Source of the DNA: Shimia_B sp038527375
GTDB lineage: Bacteria; Pseudomonadota; Alphaproteobacteria; Rhodobacterales; Rhodobacteraceae
Direction: 5' to 3'
DNA: 64,000 bases
NCBI GenBank assembly: GCA_038527375.1
Contig: JBCBFU010000003.1
Coordinates: 1-64,000, forward strand
In this document: positions 46,588-55,665 of the stretch, one piece after another
Numbering within the stretch: the first letter of the stretch is position 1
Layout: each line of letters starts with the position of its first letter
Notes under the pieces: model-generated
Told to the model about the DNA's origin: nothing
What the model saw: the letters and a program-made list of their open reading frames with translations, nothing else
The model's database searches: none
Position numbers and translations under genes: made by a program

Positions 46588-49028
46588 GCGTTCCAACACA
46601 GGCCCGTGTGGTCATCATCGGCGGTGGGGTCATCGGGTGTTCGGTGGCCTATCACCTGACCAAGCTCGGCTGGACGGATGTGGTCCTGTTGGAGCGCAAG
46701 CAGTTGACCAGTGGCACGACGTGGCACGCGGCGGGTCTGATCGCGCAGTTGCGCGCAACGCAGAACATGACGCGCCTCGCGAAGTACAGCCAAGAGCTCT
46801 ATGGCACGCTGGAAGATGAGACGGGTGTGGCGACGGGGTTCAAACGGTGCGGGTCGATCACGGTCGCCCTGACCGAGGAGCGGCGCGAGGAGATCTTCCG
46901 GCAGGCAGCCATGGCGCGGGCCTTTGGCGTCGAGGTCGAGGAGATCACGCCAGACGAGGTCAAGGCGAAGTACGAGCATCTGAATATCGAGGGCGTGACC
47001 GCGGGGGTCTATCTGCCCTTGGACGGGCAGGGTGATCCGGCAAACATTGCGCTGGCACTTGCCAAGGGTGCCCGCCAGCGCGGGGCCAAGGTGATCGAGC
47101 GCACAAAGGCCACGAGCGTGACCCGCGACGGGCGGCGTATCACGGCGGTGCAGTGGGAAAACGAGGCGGGCGAGGCGGGAGAGATCGCCTGCGATCACGT
47201 GGTGAACTGCGGCGGCATGTGGGGTCGTGAGGTGGGCAAGATGCTCAGCACGAATGTGCCGCTCCATGCCTGCGAGCATTTCTACATCGTGACCGAGGCC
47301 ATTGAGGGTCTGACGCAACAGCCTGTTCTGCGCGTGCCGGATGAATGCGCTTACTACAAGGAAGACGCAGGCAAGATGCTGTTGGGGGCGTTTGAACCCA
47401 AGGCCAAGCCATGGGCGATGGACGGTATCCCGGCGGATTTCGAGTTTGACCAGTTGCCCGAGGATTTCGATCATTTCGAGCCGATCCTGGAGGCTGCCGT
47501 GAACCGGCTGCCCATGCTGGGCGAGGCGGGCATCCACACGTTCTTTAACGGGCCCGAGAGCTTTACCCCCGACGATGCGTATCATCTGGGTCTGTGCCCC
47601 GAGATGGACAATGTCTGGGTCGCGGCGGGCTTCAACTCCATCGGTATCCAGTCGGCGGGTGGCGCGGGCATGGCGCTGGCGCAGTGGATGGATGAGGGCG
47701 CCAAGCCGTTCGATCTGGGCGATGTGGATATCGCTCGGATGCAGCCGTTTCAGGGCAACAAGACCTATCTGTATGAACGGTCGACCGAGACGCTGGGCCT
47801 GCTCTATGCCGATCACTTCCCCTATCTGCAGAAGGCCACGGCACGCGGCGTGCGGCGCACGCCCTTCCACCAGCACCTGCTGGATCGCGGCGCGGTGATG
47901 GGCGAGCTGGCGGGGTGGGAACGGGCCAACTGGTTCGCGCGCGGCAGCCAGGAGGCTGAGTATCGCTATTCCTGGAAGCGGCAGAATTTCTTTGAAAACG
48001 TCCGGGAAGAGCACATGGCCGTGCGGACCGGGGTGGGGATGTATGACATGTCCTCCTTCGGGAAGATCCGCGTGGAGGGGCCGGATGCCGTGGCCTTCCT
48101 GAACCATGTGGGCGGCGGTCAGTACGACGTGCCCGTGGGCAAGATCGTCTACACCCAGTTCCTGAACGAGCGCGGCGGGATCGAGGCCGATGTGACGGTC
48201 ACGCGCCTGTCGGAGACCGCGTTCATCGTGGTGACACCGGCGGCGACGCGTCAGGCCGATCAGGTCTGGATGGAGCGGCATGTGGGCGATTTCCGCGTGA
48301 TGATTGCCGATGTGACGGCAGGTGAAGGAGTTCTGGCCGTGATGGGGCCGAAATCGCGGGAGCTGCTCGAGGCCGTGTCGCCTGCCGATTTCTCGAACGC
48401 AGTGAACCCCTTTGGCACCGCCCAGGAGATCGAGATCGGGATGGGCCTCGCCCGCGTGCACCGGGTGACCTATGTGGGCGAGCTTGGCTGGGAGGTCTAT
48501 GTGTCGTCCGACATGGCGGGCCACGTGTTCGAGGCGCTGGCCGAGGCGGGCGAGGGCATGGGGATGCGTCTGTGCGGGATGCACATGATGGACACCTGCC
48601 GCATCGAAAAGGGCTTCCGCCACTTTGGCCACGACATCACGTCCGAGGATCACGTGCTGGAGGCCGGGCTGGGCTTTGCCGTCAAGACCGACAAGCCCGC
48701 CTTCATCGGGCGCGATGCTGTGCTGGCCAAGAAGGAGGCCGGGCTCGAGAACCGTCTGGTGCAGTTCAAGCTGACCGATCCTGAGCCGCTGCTCTACCAC
48801 AATGAACCCGTCATCCGGGATGGAGAGATCGTGGGTTATCTGTCGTCGGGGGCCTATGGCCATGCCGAAGGTGCGGCGATGGGCATGGGATACGTGCCTT
48901 GCGCGGGCGAAACCGTGGCCGAGCTGTTGGCGTCGACCTACGAGATCGACGTGATGGGAGCCCGTATCCGGGCCGAGGCGCAGTTGAAACCGTTCTACGA
49001 TCCGAAATCCGAACGCGTAAAAGCCTAA
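46584..49028 (+). CDS. FAD/GcvT-fusion dehydrogenase, dimethylglycine/sarcosine dehydrogenase type (second paralog)
   Basis: 814-aa fusion of the same architecture as the gene at 42735: FAD motif VVIIGGGVIGCSVAYHL, His48 in SGTTWHAAG for covalent FAD, central domain, then GcvT/GcvT-C (VMGPKSRELL, YVGELGWEVY). The AGLIAQLRAT context is the more common dimethylglycine/sarcosine dehydrogenase form. Which paralog acts on dimethylglycine and which on sarcosine, or another amine, cannot be told. Confidence 0.88.
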   Translation: MSVPTQARVVIIGGGVIGCSVAYHLTKLGWTDVVLLERKQLTSGTTWHAAGLIAQLRATQNMTRLAKYSQELYGTLEDETGVATGFKRCGSITVALTEERREEIFRQAAMARAFGVEVEEITPDEVKAKYEHLNIEGVTAGVYLPLDGQGDPANIALALAKGARQRGAKVIERTKATSVTRDGRRITAVQWENEAGEAGEIACDHVVNCGGMWGREVGKMLSTNVPLHACEHFYIVTEAIEGLTQQPVLRVPDECAYYKEDAGKMLLGAFEPKAKPWAMDGIPADFEFDQLPEDFDHFEPILEAAVNRLPMLGEAGIHTFFNGPESFTPDDAYHLGLCPEMDNVWVAAGFNSIGIQSAGGAGMALAQWMDEGAKPFDLGDVDIARMQPFQGNKTYLYERSTETLGLLYADHFPYLQKATARGVRRTPFHQHLLDRGAVMGELAGWERANWFARGSQEAEYRYSWKRQNFFENVREEHMAVRTGVGMYDMSSFGKIRVEGPDAVAFLNHVGGGQYDVPVGKIVYTQFLNERGGIEADVTVTRLSETAFIVVTPAATRQADQVWMERHVGDFRVMIADVTAGEGVLAVMGPKSRELLEAVSPADFSNAVNPFGTAQEIEIGMGLARVHRVTYVGELGWEVYVSSDMAGHVFEALAEAGEGMGMRLCGMHMMDTCRIEKGFRHFGHDITSEDHVLEAGLGFAVKTDKPAFIGRDAVLAKKEAGLENRLVQFKLTDPEPLLYHNEPVIRDGEIVGYLSSGAYGHAEGAAMGMGYVPCAGETVAELLASTYEIDVMGARIRAEAQLKPFYDPKSERVKA

Positions 49029-49069
49029 AATGGCTGGCCCCGCCCCGGCGTGCAGCCTAGGGGTGGGGC

Positions 49070-49954
49070 ATGTCAGATACACGCGATACGGGCGATAGCG
49101 CCGCTGGTTTGGGCTTTGCGTTCAGCGCCTATTTCCTGTGGGGGTTTCTGCCGATCTACCTGAAATGGCTCGAACCGATCGGGCCGATCGAGATCGTGGC
49201 CCACCGGATCATCTGGTCGGTGCCCGTGGCCGGGGCCGTGCTGGTCGTGCTGGGGCGCACGAACACGTTGCGCGCGGCGCTGCGGTCGCCTGCCACGCTG
49301 GGCATGGCGGCCGTGACGGCGGGGCTGATCACGATCAACTGGTCGATCTATGTCTATGCAGTGTCCGTCGATCGCGCGCTGGATGCCGCGCTGGGCTACT
49401 ACATCAACCCGCTCTTTAGCGTGTTTGTGGGCGCGGTCTTTCTCGGCGAGCGGCTCGACAGGCTTCAATGGGCGGCCATCGCGCTCGCTGCGGGGGCGGT
49501 TGTCGTGTTGACGGTCTACGCCGGGCGCGTGCCGATCCTGGCGATTGGCCTGACGCTCAGTTGGGGCTTTTACGCGCTGGCCAAGAAGCAGCTGCCCATC
49601 GGCCCCAATCAGGGGTTCCTGCTGGAGGTGCTGATCCTGTCGATCCCGGCCGGTCTGTTCATTGTCTGGACCGAGGCGCAGGGCACTGGGGCCTTTGCCA
49701 CCGCGCCGCTGCTGTTGATGGGCTGCGGGATCGTCACGGCGGTGCCGCTGCTGCTCTATGCCAACGGGGCCAAACGGCTGAAACTGTCGACCATCGGCAT
49801 CCTGCAATACGTTGCGCCCACGCTGATCATGTTGGTGGCGCTTTTCGTCTTTGGCGAACCGTTTGGACCGGCCCGCGCCATCGCCTTTCCGATGATCTGG
49901 GCTGCGCTCGCGCTCTATTCCGTGTCTCTGTTCCGGCAGGTGCGCCATGGATAG
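49070..49954 (+). CDS. rarD: RarD-type EamA/DMT family transporter
   Basis: 294-aa inner-membrane protein with about ten helices and the RarD pattern AYFLWGFLPIYLKWLEPIGPIE (start), ALGYYINPLFSV and STIGILQYVAPT. Related proteins export amino acids or small metabolites. It follows the second dehydrogenase by 41 bp and may be co-transcribed with the demethylation genes, but the function link is a guess. It overlaps the next gene by 8 bp. Confidence 0.88.
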   Translation: MSDTRDTGDSAAGLGFAFSAYFLWGFLPIYLKWLEPIGPIEIVAHRIIWSVPVAGAVLVVLGRTNTLRAALRSPATLGMAAVTAGLITINWSIYVYAVSVDRALDAALGYYINPLFSVFVGAVFLGERLDRLQWAAIALAAGAVVVLTVYAGRVPILAIGLTLSWGFYALAKKQLPIGPNQGFLLEVLILSIPAGLFIVWTEAQGTGAFATAPLLLMGCGIVTAVPLLLYANGAKRLKLSTIGILQYVAPTLIMLVALFVFGEPFGPARAIAFPMIWAALALYSVSLFRQVRHG

Positions 49955-50606
49955 GACCCCGGATGACTACCGCCCGCCACAGGACCCGCTGCGCGTCTTG
50001 CACGAGGATGACCAGATCATCATCGTGGACAAACCCTCCGGACTGTTGTCCGTGCCGGGGAAAGGCCCGCAACTGGCCGATTGCCTGCTGACGCGCGTGC
50101 AGGCCGCGTTCCCGACAGCCTTGCTCGTCCACCGTCTGGATCGGGACACCAGCGGCGTGATGGTCTTTGCCGCTAGCCCCCATGCCCAGCGGCATTTGGG
50201 CCTGCAATTCGAGAAGCGGCAGGTGAAAAAGACCTACGTGGCCGAGGTCTGGGGGCAGCTGGAACCGCGCACGGGGGTGGTCGACCTGCCCTTGATCGTG
50301 GACTGGCCCAACCGCCCGCGTCAGATGGTCTGCCAGGAGACAGGCAAACCCGCCCAGACCGAGTGGCGTGTCAAACGGTCGGGCGACACATCGACCCGCG
50401 TGGAACTGATGCCTAAGACCGGACGCTCGCACCAGTTGCGCGTGCACATGCTGGCGCTGGGCCACCCCATTCTGGGCGATCCGTTTTATGCCGAAGGCGA
50501 CGCGTTGCGAGCCGCGGACCGGCTCATGCTGCATTCATGGAAATTGCGGCTCCGCCACCCGGACGGGGGCAAGGGCCTCCAGTTTCAGGCCCCTGTCCCG
50601 TTCTGA
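49947..50606 (+). CDS. RluA-family pseudouridine synthase
   Basis: 219-aa RNA pseudouridine synthase with the catalytic HRLDRDTSGVMVFA (Asp) motif, then KTYVAEVWG and GRSHQLRVHM. No S4 domain, so it fits the RluA/TruC branch rather than RluC/D. Target rRNA or tRNA position not known. Overlaps rarD by 8 bp. Confidence 0.9.
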   Translation: MDRTPDDYRPPQDPLRVLHEDDQIIIVDKPSGLLSVPGKGPQLADCLLTRVQAAFPTALLVHRLDRDTSGVMVFAASPHAQRHLGLQFEKRQVKKTYVAEVWGQLEPRTGVVDLPLIVDWPNRPRQMVCQETGKPAQTEWRVKRSGDTSTRVELMPKTGRSHQLRVHMLALGHPILGDPFYAEGDALRAADRLMLHSWKLRLRHPDGGKGLQFQAPVPF

Positions 50607-50644
50607 TCCGCAGGATGTGAACAGGGCGGGCGAGAAGTAGGGAC

Positions 50645-50712
50645 GCCCTTCCCCTTCGATGGTCCTCAAAAACTCCGGGGTGAGGCCGCAAGGCCGAGGG
50701 GCAGCGCCCCTA
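50645..50712 (-). repeat. Composite palindromic intergenic repeat, copy C (reverse)
   Basis: Read leftward: GGGGCGCTGCCCC hairpin, GGCCTTGCGGCC hairpin, then GGAGTTTTTGAGGACCATCGAAGGGG, the same order as copy A. The mirrored second arm seen in A and B is missing here. Confidence 0.8.
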
Positions 50713-50714
50713 AT

Positions 50715-50756
50715 CGCGCCGAAGGCGCGTTAAAGTAGACCCGCGCCGAAGGCGCG
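50715..50756. repeat. Two identical GAA-loop hairpins
   Basis: CGCGCC-GAA-GGCGCG at 50715-50729 and again at 50742-50756. These may extend the composite repeat unit. Confidence 0.65.
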
Positions 50757-50946
50757 CCCCCGGATGTCGAGGCTAGGGCAGAAACACAAAATCTCGTATC
50801 CCGTCACCCTGCCTGAACCCTGCGGGTTCAACGGGTCACGGAATGCATGATTGCATTCTGGTTTGTGTTTCGCCCGACAGCCCGAAGAGGGAGGCGGGTG
50901 GCCCGCCGCTGGACCAAAGCGCGGCGGCGGGGTTTGACGTGCAGGG

Positions 50947-52377
50947 TCAGCAGCCAGAGATGGCTTTGACCTCGGTGAACTCTTCGATACCAAAGACACC
51001 GCCCTCGCGACCGTTGCCAGACTGCTTCATGCCGCCAAAGGGGGAGCCTTGGGCAAAGCCTGTGCCATTGGTTTCGATCATGCCCGCCCGCAACTGCCGC
51101 GCCATGCGCAGGCGGCGGGTGTCGTCAGTGGTCTGCACGTAATTCGTCAGGCCGTAGGGGGTGTCATTCGCGATGGCGATGGCCTCCTCCTCGGAGTCGA
51201 AGGGGATGATCGACAGGACGGGGCCAAAAATCTCCTCCTTGGCGATGGTCATCTCGTTCGTGACATCCGCGAATACGGTGGGCCGCACATAGTAGCCGCG
51301 GTTCAGCCCGTCGGGGCGGCCCGTGCCACCGGCCACGAGGCGGGCGCCTTCGTCGATGCCCTGCTGGATCAGGCCCTGGATCTTGTCGAACTGCACCTCG
51401 GAAACGACGGGGCCGATGTGGCGCCCGGTCTCGTGGGCGCTGGCGACCTTGGTTTTCTGGGCGGTTTCGGCGGCTTGGGCCACGGCTTCGTCATAGCGCG
51501 CGCGTTCGACAAGCATCCGCGTGGGCGCGTTGCAGGATTGACCCGTGTTCGACATGCAGTGGCGCACGCCCCGGATCACGGCCTTTTCATCGGCATCCGC
51601 AAAGATCACGTTGGCGCCTTTGCCGCCCAGTTCGAGGCTGACGCGTTTCAGGTTGGACACGGAGGCCGCCGTAATCAGGCGACCCGCGCGGGTCGAGCCG
51701 GTGAAAGATAGCATGTCCACATCCATATGCGCCGACAGCTGTTGGCCCACGCCGGGACCGTCGCCGTTGACCATGTTGTAGACCCCCGCCGGACAGCCCG
51801 CGGCATCCATGATCTCGGACCACACAACAGACGACAGGGGCGCGATCTCTGACGGTTTCAGAACCATGGTGCAGCCTGCGGCAAGCGCCGGAATGACCTT
51901 GAGCGTGACCTGGTTCATCGGCCAGTTCCACGGTGTAATCATGCCCACGACGCCGATGGCCTCGCGGCGGATGATCTCGCCCGGGGCGTGGTCGCCCAAG
52001 GGGCGTTCCCAGTCGATGCTGTCAAAGGTCTTGAGAAACCCCTCGATATGCCAGGAGCCCGCGCCGACCTGGCTGGAGCGGGCGAAGTCGATGGGCGCGC
52101 CCATCTCGAGGCTCATCGCCTTGGCCATGTCGTCCGCGCGGTCATTGTAGACCTCGAGCACCTTTTCGATCAGCGCCTTTCGCTCTGCGGGGGCGGTCGC
52201 CATCCAGCCCGGAAGGGCCGCGCGCGCAGCGGCGACGGCGGCGTCGGTATCGCCCTGATCGCCCAGCGAGATCACGGCGCAGGTTTCTTCGGTCGACGGG
52301 TCGATCACGGGGAAATCATGGGCCTTGGCCGGGTCGACCCAGGCCCCGTTGATGTAGAATTGGCGCTTTTCGATCAT
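50947..52377 (-). CDS. NAD(P)-dependent aldehyde dehydrogenase
   Basis: 476-aa ALDH with FTGSTRAGR cofactor motif, the general-base Glu in LELGGKGANVIF and the nucleophile Cys near 283 in TGQSCNAPTR. The N-terminus FYINGAWVDP is typical. Divergent from the TRAP transporter genes across 218 bp, suggesting the transported acid or its aldehyde is the substrate. Substrate unknown. Confidence 0.9.
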   Translation of the reverse strand: MIEKRQFYINGAWVDPAKAHDFPVIDPSTEETCAVISLGDQGDTDAAVAAARAALPGWMATAPAERKALIEKVLEVYNDRADDMAKAMSLEMGAPIDFARSSQVGAGSWHIEGFLKTFDSIDWERPLGDHAPGEIIRREAIGVVGMITPWNWPMNQVTLKVIPALAAGCTMVLKPSEIAPLSSVVWSEIMDAAGCPAGVYNMVNGDGPGVGQQLSAHMDVDMLSFTGSTRAGRLITAASVSNLKRVSLELGGKGANVIFADADEKAVIRGVRHCMSNTGQSCNAPTRMLVERARYDEAVAQAAETAQKTKVASAHETGRHIGPVVSEVQFDKIQGLIQQGIDEGARLVAGGTGRPDGLNRGYYVRPTVFADVTNEMTIAKEEIFGPVLSIIPFDSEEEAIAIANDTPYGLTNYVQTTDDTRRLRMARQLRAGMIETNGTGFAQGSPFGGMKQSGNGREGGVFGIEEFTEVKAISGC

Positions 52378-52595
52378 GGCACACCTCTTGGGTTTCCCCC
52401 GGGGCTTTCCGGAGATTTCCGCCGGACACTGGCAGTGCCGATAGGCGTCGGCAAGTTCTGATTGGCGCCCCATGTTCCCTGACGTAGCGACGGTGATAGG
52501 GCAGGGATGTCGGCTGCGACGCTGTGGGCGGCGCTTTCGGGATGACTCGCCCCTGTGCTTGGCCTAGGACTTGCGCAATGTCTAAAGGAGATGAC

Positions 52596-53639
52596 ATGAT
52601 GGCTGTTTTCCCGTCCGTGCGCCCCGCTATGTGTACCGCTGCCCTTGCCCTGTTGGCTGGCCCCTTGGCCGCGCAGGAAGTGACGCTGAAGCTGCACGAA
52701 TTTCTACCCGCCGGGTCCACGGTCCCGCGCGAGATCGTGCATGTTTGGGCCGACAAGATCGAAGAAGAGAGCCAGAATCGCATCAAGATCGACCGCTTCA
52801 GCGGCATGGCGCTGGGTGGTGCCCCGCCCGAGTTGATGGATCAGACCATCGACGGTGTCACCGATATCGCGTGGACGGTTGTGGGCTATACCCCCGGTCG
52901 TTTCCCGCAAACCGAGGTGTTCGAACTGCCGTTCCAGTTGCGTGATGGGGCCGAAGCCTCCTGCGCGTTTTGGACCATGTATGAAGAGCACATGACCGAG
53001 GATTTCGCGGATGTGAAGGTTCTGGGAACCTGGGTGCATGGTCCGGGCGTGATCCACTCTGCCGAGCCGGTCGAGACGCCCGCCGATCTGGACGGCCTCA
53101 AGGTGCGCGGCGGATCGCGCATCGTGAACGAGGTGCTGGAAGCTGCGGGTGCCACACCCGTCGGCATGCCTGTCCCTGCCGTGCCCGAGGCGCTGTCGAA
53201 GGGTGTGATCGATGCCACGACAATCCCGTGGGAGGTGACCGGGTCGCTCAAGACCTCGGACCTTGTGGAATACCACACGGAGTTCGAGGGTGAGTGGCTC
53301 TATACCCTGACCTTCGTGATGGTGATGAACAAGGACGTGTTCGCGGGTCTGCCCGCCGATCTGCAGGCGGTGATCGAAGAGAACTCGGGCCTCGATTTCT
53401 CGATCTTTGCGGGCAAGACGCAACAAGCCTTTGACGCGCCGGAGCGTGAGGTCGCCGTCGAAAACGGGAACGAGATTTTCCTTGTGACCGAGACCGGCCC
53501 GTGGACCGCAGCCGTGACGCCCATCATCGCCGACTGGGTGGCGGATATGTCCGAGATCGGTGTGGACGGTCAGGCACTGATCGACCAGTCGCAGGCGCTG
53601 ATGGCCGGGCAATGCGCCGGGGCTGACGCCGACCTGTAA
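52596..53639 (+). CDS. TRAP transporter solute-binding protein (DctP type)
   Basis: 347-aa periplasmic protein with a signal peptide (cleavage near residue 27, LAAQ) and the DctP pattern LKLHEFLPAGSTVPREIVHVW and WADKIEEESQNRI. GGAGATGAC is just upstream of ATG 52596. First gene of a dctPQM set. Substrate unknown. Confidence 0.9.
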   Translation: MMAVFPSVRPAMCTAALALLAGPLAAQEVTLKLHEFLPAGSTVPREIVHVWADKIEEESQNRIKIDRFSGMALGGAPPELMDQTIDGVTDIAWTVVGYTPGRFPQTEVFELPFQLRDGAEASCAFWTMYEEHMTEDFADVKVLGTWVHGPGVIHSAEPVETPADLDGLKVRGGSRIVNEVLEAAGATPVGMPVPAVPEALSKGVIDATTIPWEVTGSLKTSDLVEYHTEFEGEWLYTLTFVMVMNKDVFAGLPADLQAVIEENSGLDFSIFAGKTQQAFDAPEREVAVENGNEIFLVTETGPWTAAVTPIIADWVADMSEIGVDGQALIDQSQALMAGQCAGADADL

Positions 53640-53650
53640 CGGCGGCGGGC

Positions 53651-54157
53651 GTGTATCCGTTGATGGACCGCCTTGCACGCGCGATGGCGTGGTTGGGCGG
53701 TCTTGTCCTGACGGGTCTGATCGTGATGACCTGCCTGTCTGTGCTGGGGCGCGGCATCGGATTGGGGCCGATTGAGGGGGATTTCGAGATCGTGGAGGCC
53801 GGGATGGCCTTTGTGATCTTTGCGTTCCTGCCGATCTGTCAGCTGACTGCGGGGCACGCCACGGTGGATGTCTTTACCAACGGGTTGCCGGGTGGCGCGC
53901 AACGGGGCCTGCGCGCGGGGATCGACGTGGTCTTTGCGGCAGTGCTAATCGTGATCGCGGTGCAGCTTTGGGCCGGGCTGATGAGCAAGTTTGCCAGCGG
54001 TCAGGTGTCCTTCATCCTCGGCTTTCCGGTGTGGTGGGGCTACGCAGGTGCGATGCTGGGCGCGCTCGCGTCTTCGGCCGTGGCGATCTATGTGGCCGTC
54101 CTGCGTGTGGCCGGTGTCGCGCTGGGCCGCGATCTGTTGCCGGAGCCTGAGGGATGA
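53651..54157 (+). CDS. TRAP transporter small membrane subunit (DctQ type)
   Basis: 168-aa protein with four membrane helices; short loops between helices 1-2 and 3-4 fit DctQ. GTG 53651 is chosen, with no clear alternative Shine-Dalgarno before ATG 53663. The stop overlaps dctM by 4 bp. Confidence 0.85.
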   Translation: MYPLMDRLARAMAWLGGLVLTGLIVMTCLSVLGRGIGLGPIEGDFEIVEAGMAFVIFAFLPICQLTAGHATVDVFTNGLPGGAQRGLRAGIDVVFAAVLIVIAVQLWAGLMSKFASGQVSFILGFPVWWGYAGAMLGALASSAVAIYVAVLRVAGVALGRDLLPEPEG

Positions 54158-55650
54158 GCGATTTGGCGATTGGCGCCTTGTCGTTTCCGGCGCTTCTGCT
54201 TCTGATTTTTGCGCGGGTGCCCATCGGGCTTGCCATGTTCCTGACCGGGGCGGTGGGGCTCGTTCTGGTGACGGGCGACTGGTCGCTGCCGCTGGCGCGC
54301 TTGAAGTCCGAGACCTACACGACCTTTTCGAATTACTCGCTGTCGATCGTGCCGATGTTCCTGCTGATGGGGTATTTCGCGACGCTGGGCGGGATGAGCC
54401 AAGCGCTGTTCAAAGCGGCGGAGGGGTTTCTGGGTCACCGCAAGGGCGGTGTGGCCATGGCCGCGGTCGGGGCCTGTGCCGGGTTCGGGGCGATCTGCGG
54501 GTCGTCGCTGGCCACCGCGGCGACCATGGGGCGGGTCGCCCTGCCGGAGTTGCGCCGGCACGGCTATGCGGGCGGGTTTTCAACCGCCACGCTGGCGGCG
54601 GGGGGCACGCTGGGCATCCTGATCCCGCCATCGGTGGTGTTGGTGATTTATGCGATCCTGACGGAGCAGAACATCGCCAAGCTGTTCCTGGCTGCTTTCA
54701 TCCCCGGGGCGCTGGCCGCGTTGGGGTACATGCTGGCCATTGCGATCTACGCGCGGCTGCACCCGGATGAGGTGGGCGTGAAGGCGCGGGTCGGATGGGG
54801 CACGCGGCTGCGCTTGCTGGCGGCTGTCTGGCCAGTTTTGGCGGTGTTCGCGCTGGTCGTGGGCGGCATCTATGCGGGGTGGTTCACCCCGACCGAAGGC
54901 GCGGCCGTGGGCGCATTGGGGACCGGGCTGATCGCCATGGTGCAGGGCGGGCTGACATGGGCCACGCTGGGCGAAAGCTTCCGATCGACCGCGCGGGCCA
55001 CGGGCATGATCTTTTTCATCGTGCTGGGGGCCGCGTTCTACAACGGGTTTCTGGCGCTGACGCAGGTGCCGCAAGAGGCGGCCGCATGGGTGGGTGGGCA
55101 GGGTTTTGCGCCTTACACGGTGCTGATCGTGATCCTGATCTTCTATCTGCTCTTGGGCTGCCTGATGGATTCGCTGTCGATGATCCTGTTGACCGTGCCG
55201 ATCTTCTGGCCGGTGGTGCAGGGGCTCGATTTCGGGTTTGTGACGATGGTCGAGTTGCAGTCGGCGCGGTTGGAGGCGCTGGTGGCCTCGGGCGCCGAGA
55301 TTGCGGCGGGCACCTTGGTCGAGGCGCGGGGGATGTTGGCGGCGGGTGAGGAGTTGACGCGCGAGTTGCGCCGCGAGCTGGGCCTGCGTGGGGTGTCGAA
55401 CGGTGTTCTGGCTCGCATCAACACGGAACAGGTCGCGATCTGGTTCGGGATCATGGTGCTGATCGTGGTCGAGGTCGGGTTGATCACGCCGCCGGTTGGG
55501 ATGAACCTCTTTGTCATCAACGCGATGGACCGGGCGACACCGATCACGGCGACCTACCGGGCGGTGCTGTATTTCGTGGCCTCGGATCTGATCCGGGTCG
55601 CGATCCTGCTTGCGTTTCCGGTGATCACGCTGATTTTGGTGCCTTGGTAG
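54154..55650 (+). CDS. TRAP transporter large membrane subunit (DctM type), with insertion
   Basis: 498-aa multi-helix permease: ARVPIGLAMF, MFLLMGYFATLGG and GGTLGILIPPSVVLVIYAI are DctM signatures, and MNLFVINAM and VEVGLITPPVGM close it. Usual length is near 430 aa; the excess is a helical soluble insert at about 358-425, between IFWPVVQGLDFG and EQVAIWFGIMVLIV. It ends 15 bp before the SDR gene. Confidence 0.88.
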   Translation: MSDLAIGALSFPALLLLIFARVPIGLAMFLTGAVGLVLVTGDWSLPLARLKSETYTTFSNYSLSIVPMFLLMGYFATLGGMSQALFKAAEGFLGHRKGGVAMAAVGACAGFGAICGSSLATAATMGRVALPELRRHGYAGGFSTATLAAGGTLGILIPPSVVLVIYAILTEQNIAKLFLAAFIPGALAALGYMLAIAIYARLHPDEVGVKARVGWGTRLRLLAAVWPVLAVFALVVGGIYAGWFTPTEGAAVGALGTGLIAMVQGGLTWATLGESFRSTARATGMIFFIVLGAAFYNGFLALTQVPQEAAAWVGGQGFAPYTVLIVILIFYLLLGCLMDSLSMILLTVPIFWPVVQGLDFGFVTMVELQSARLEALVASGAEIAAGTLVEARGMLAAGEELTRELRRELGLRGVSNGVLARINTEQVAIWFGIMVLIVVEVGLITPPVGMNLFVINAMDRATPITATYRAVLYFVASDLIRVAILLAFPVITLILVPW

Positions 55651-55665
55651 TCTCGGGAGGGCGGA

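Larger units (their letters stand above)
50607..50946. other. 340-bp gap with repeat copy C and GAA-loop hairpins
   Basis: Tail-to-tail gap between the pseudouridine synthase and the aldehyde dehydrogenase genes. It contains composite repeat copy C and two adjacent GAA-loop hairpins. From about 50760 to 50946 I see no gene and no further structure I can name. Confidence 0.6.
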
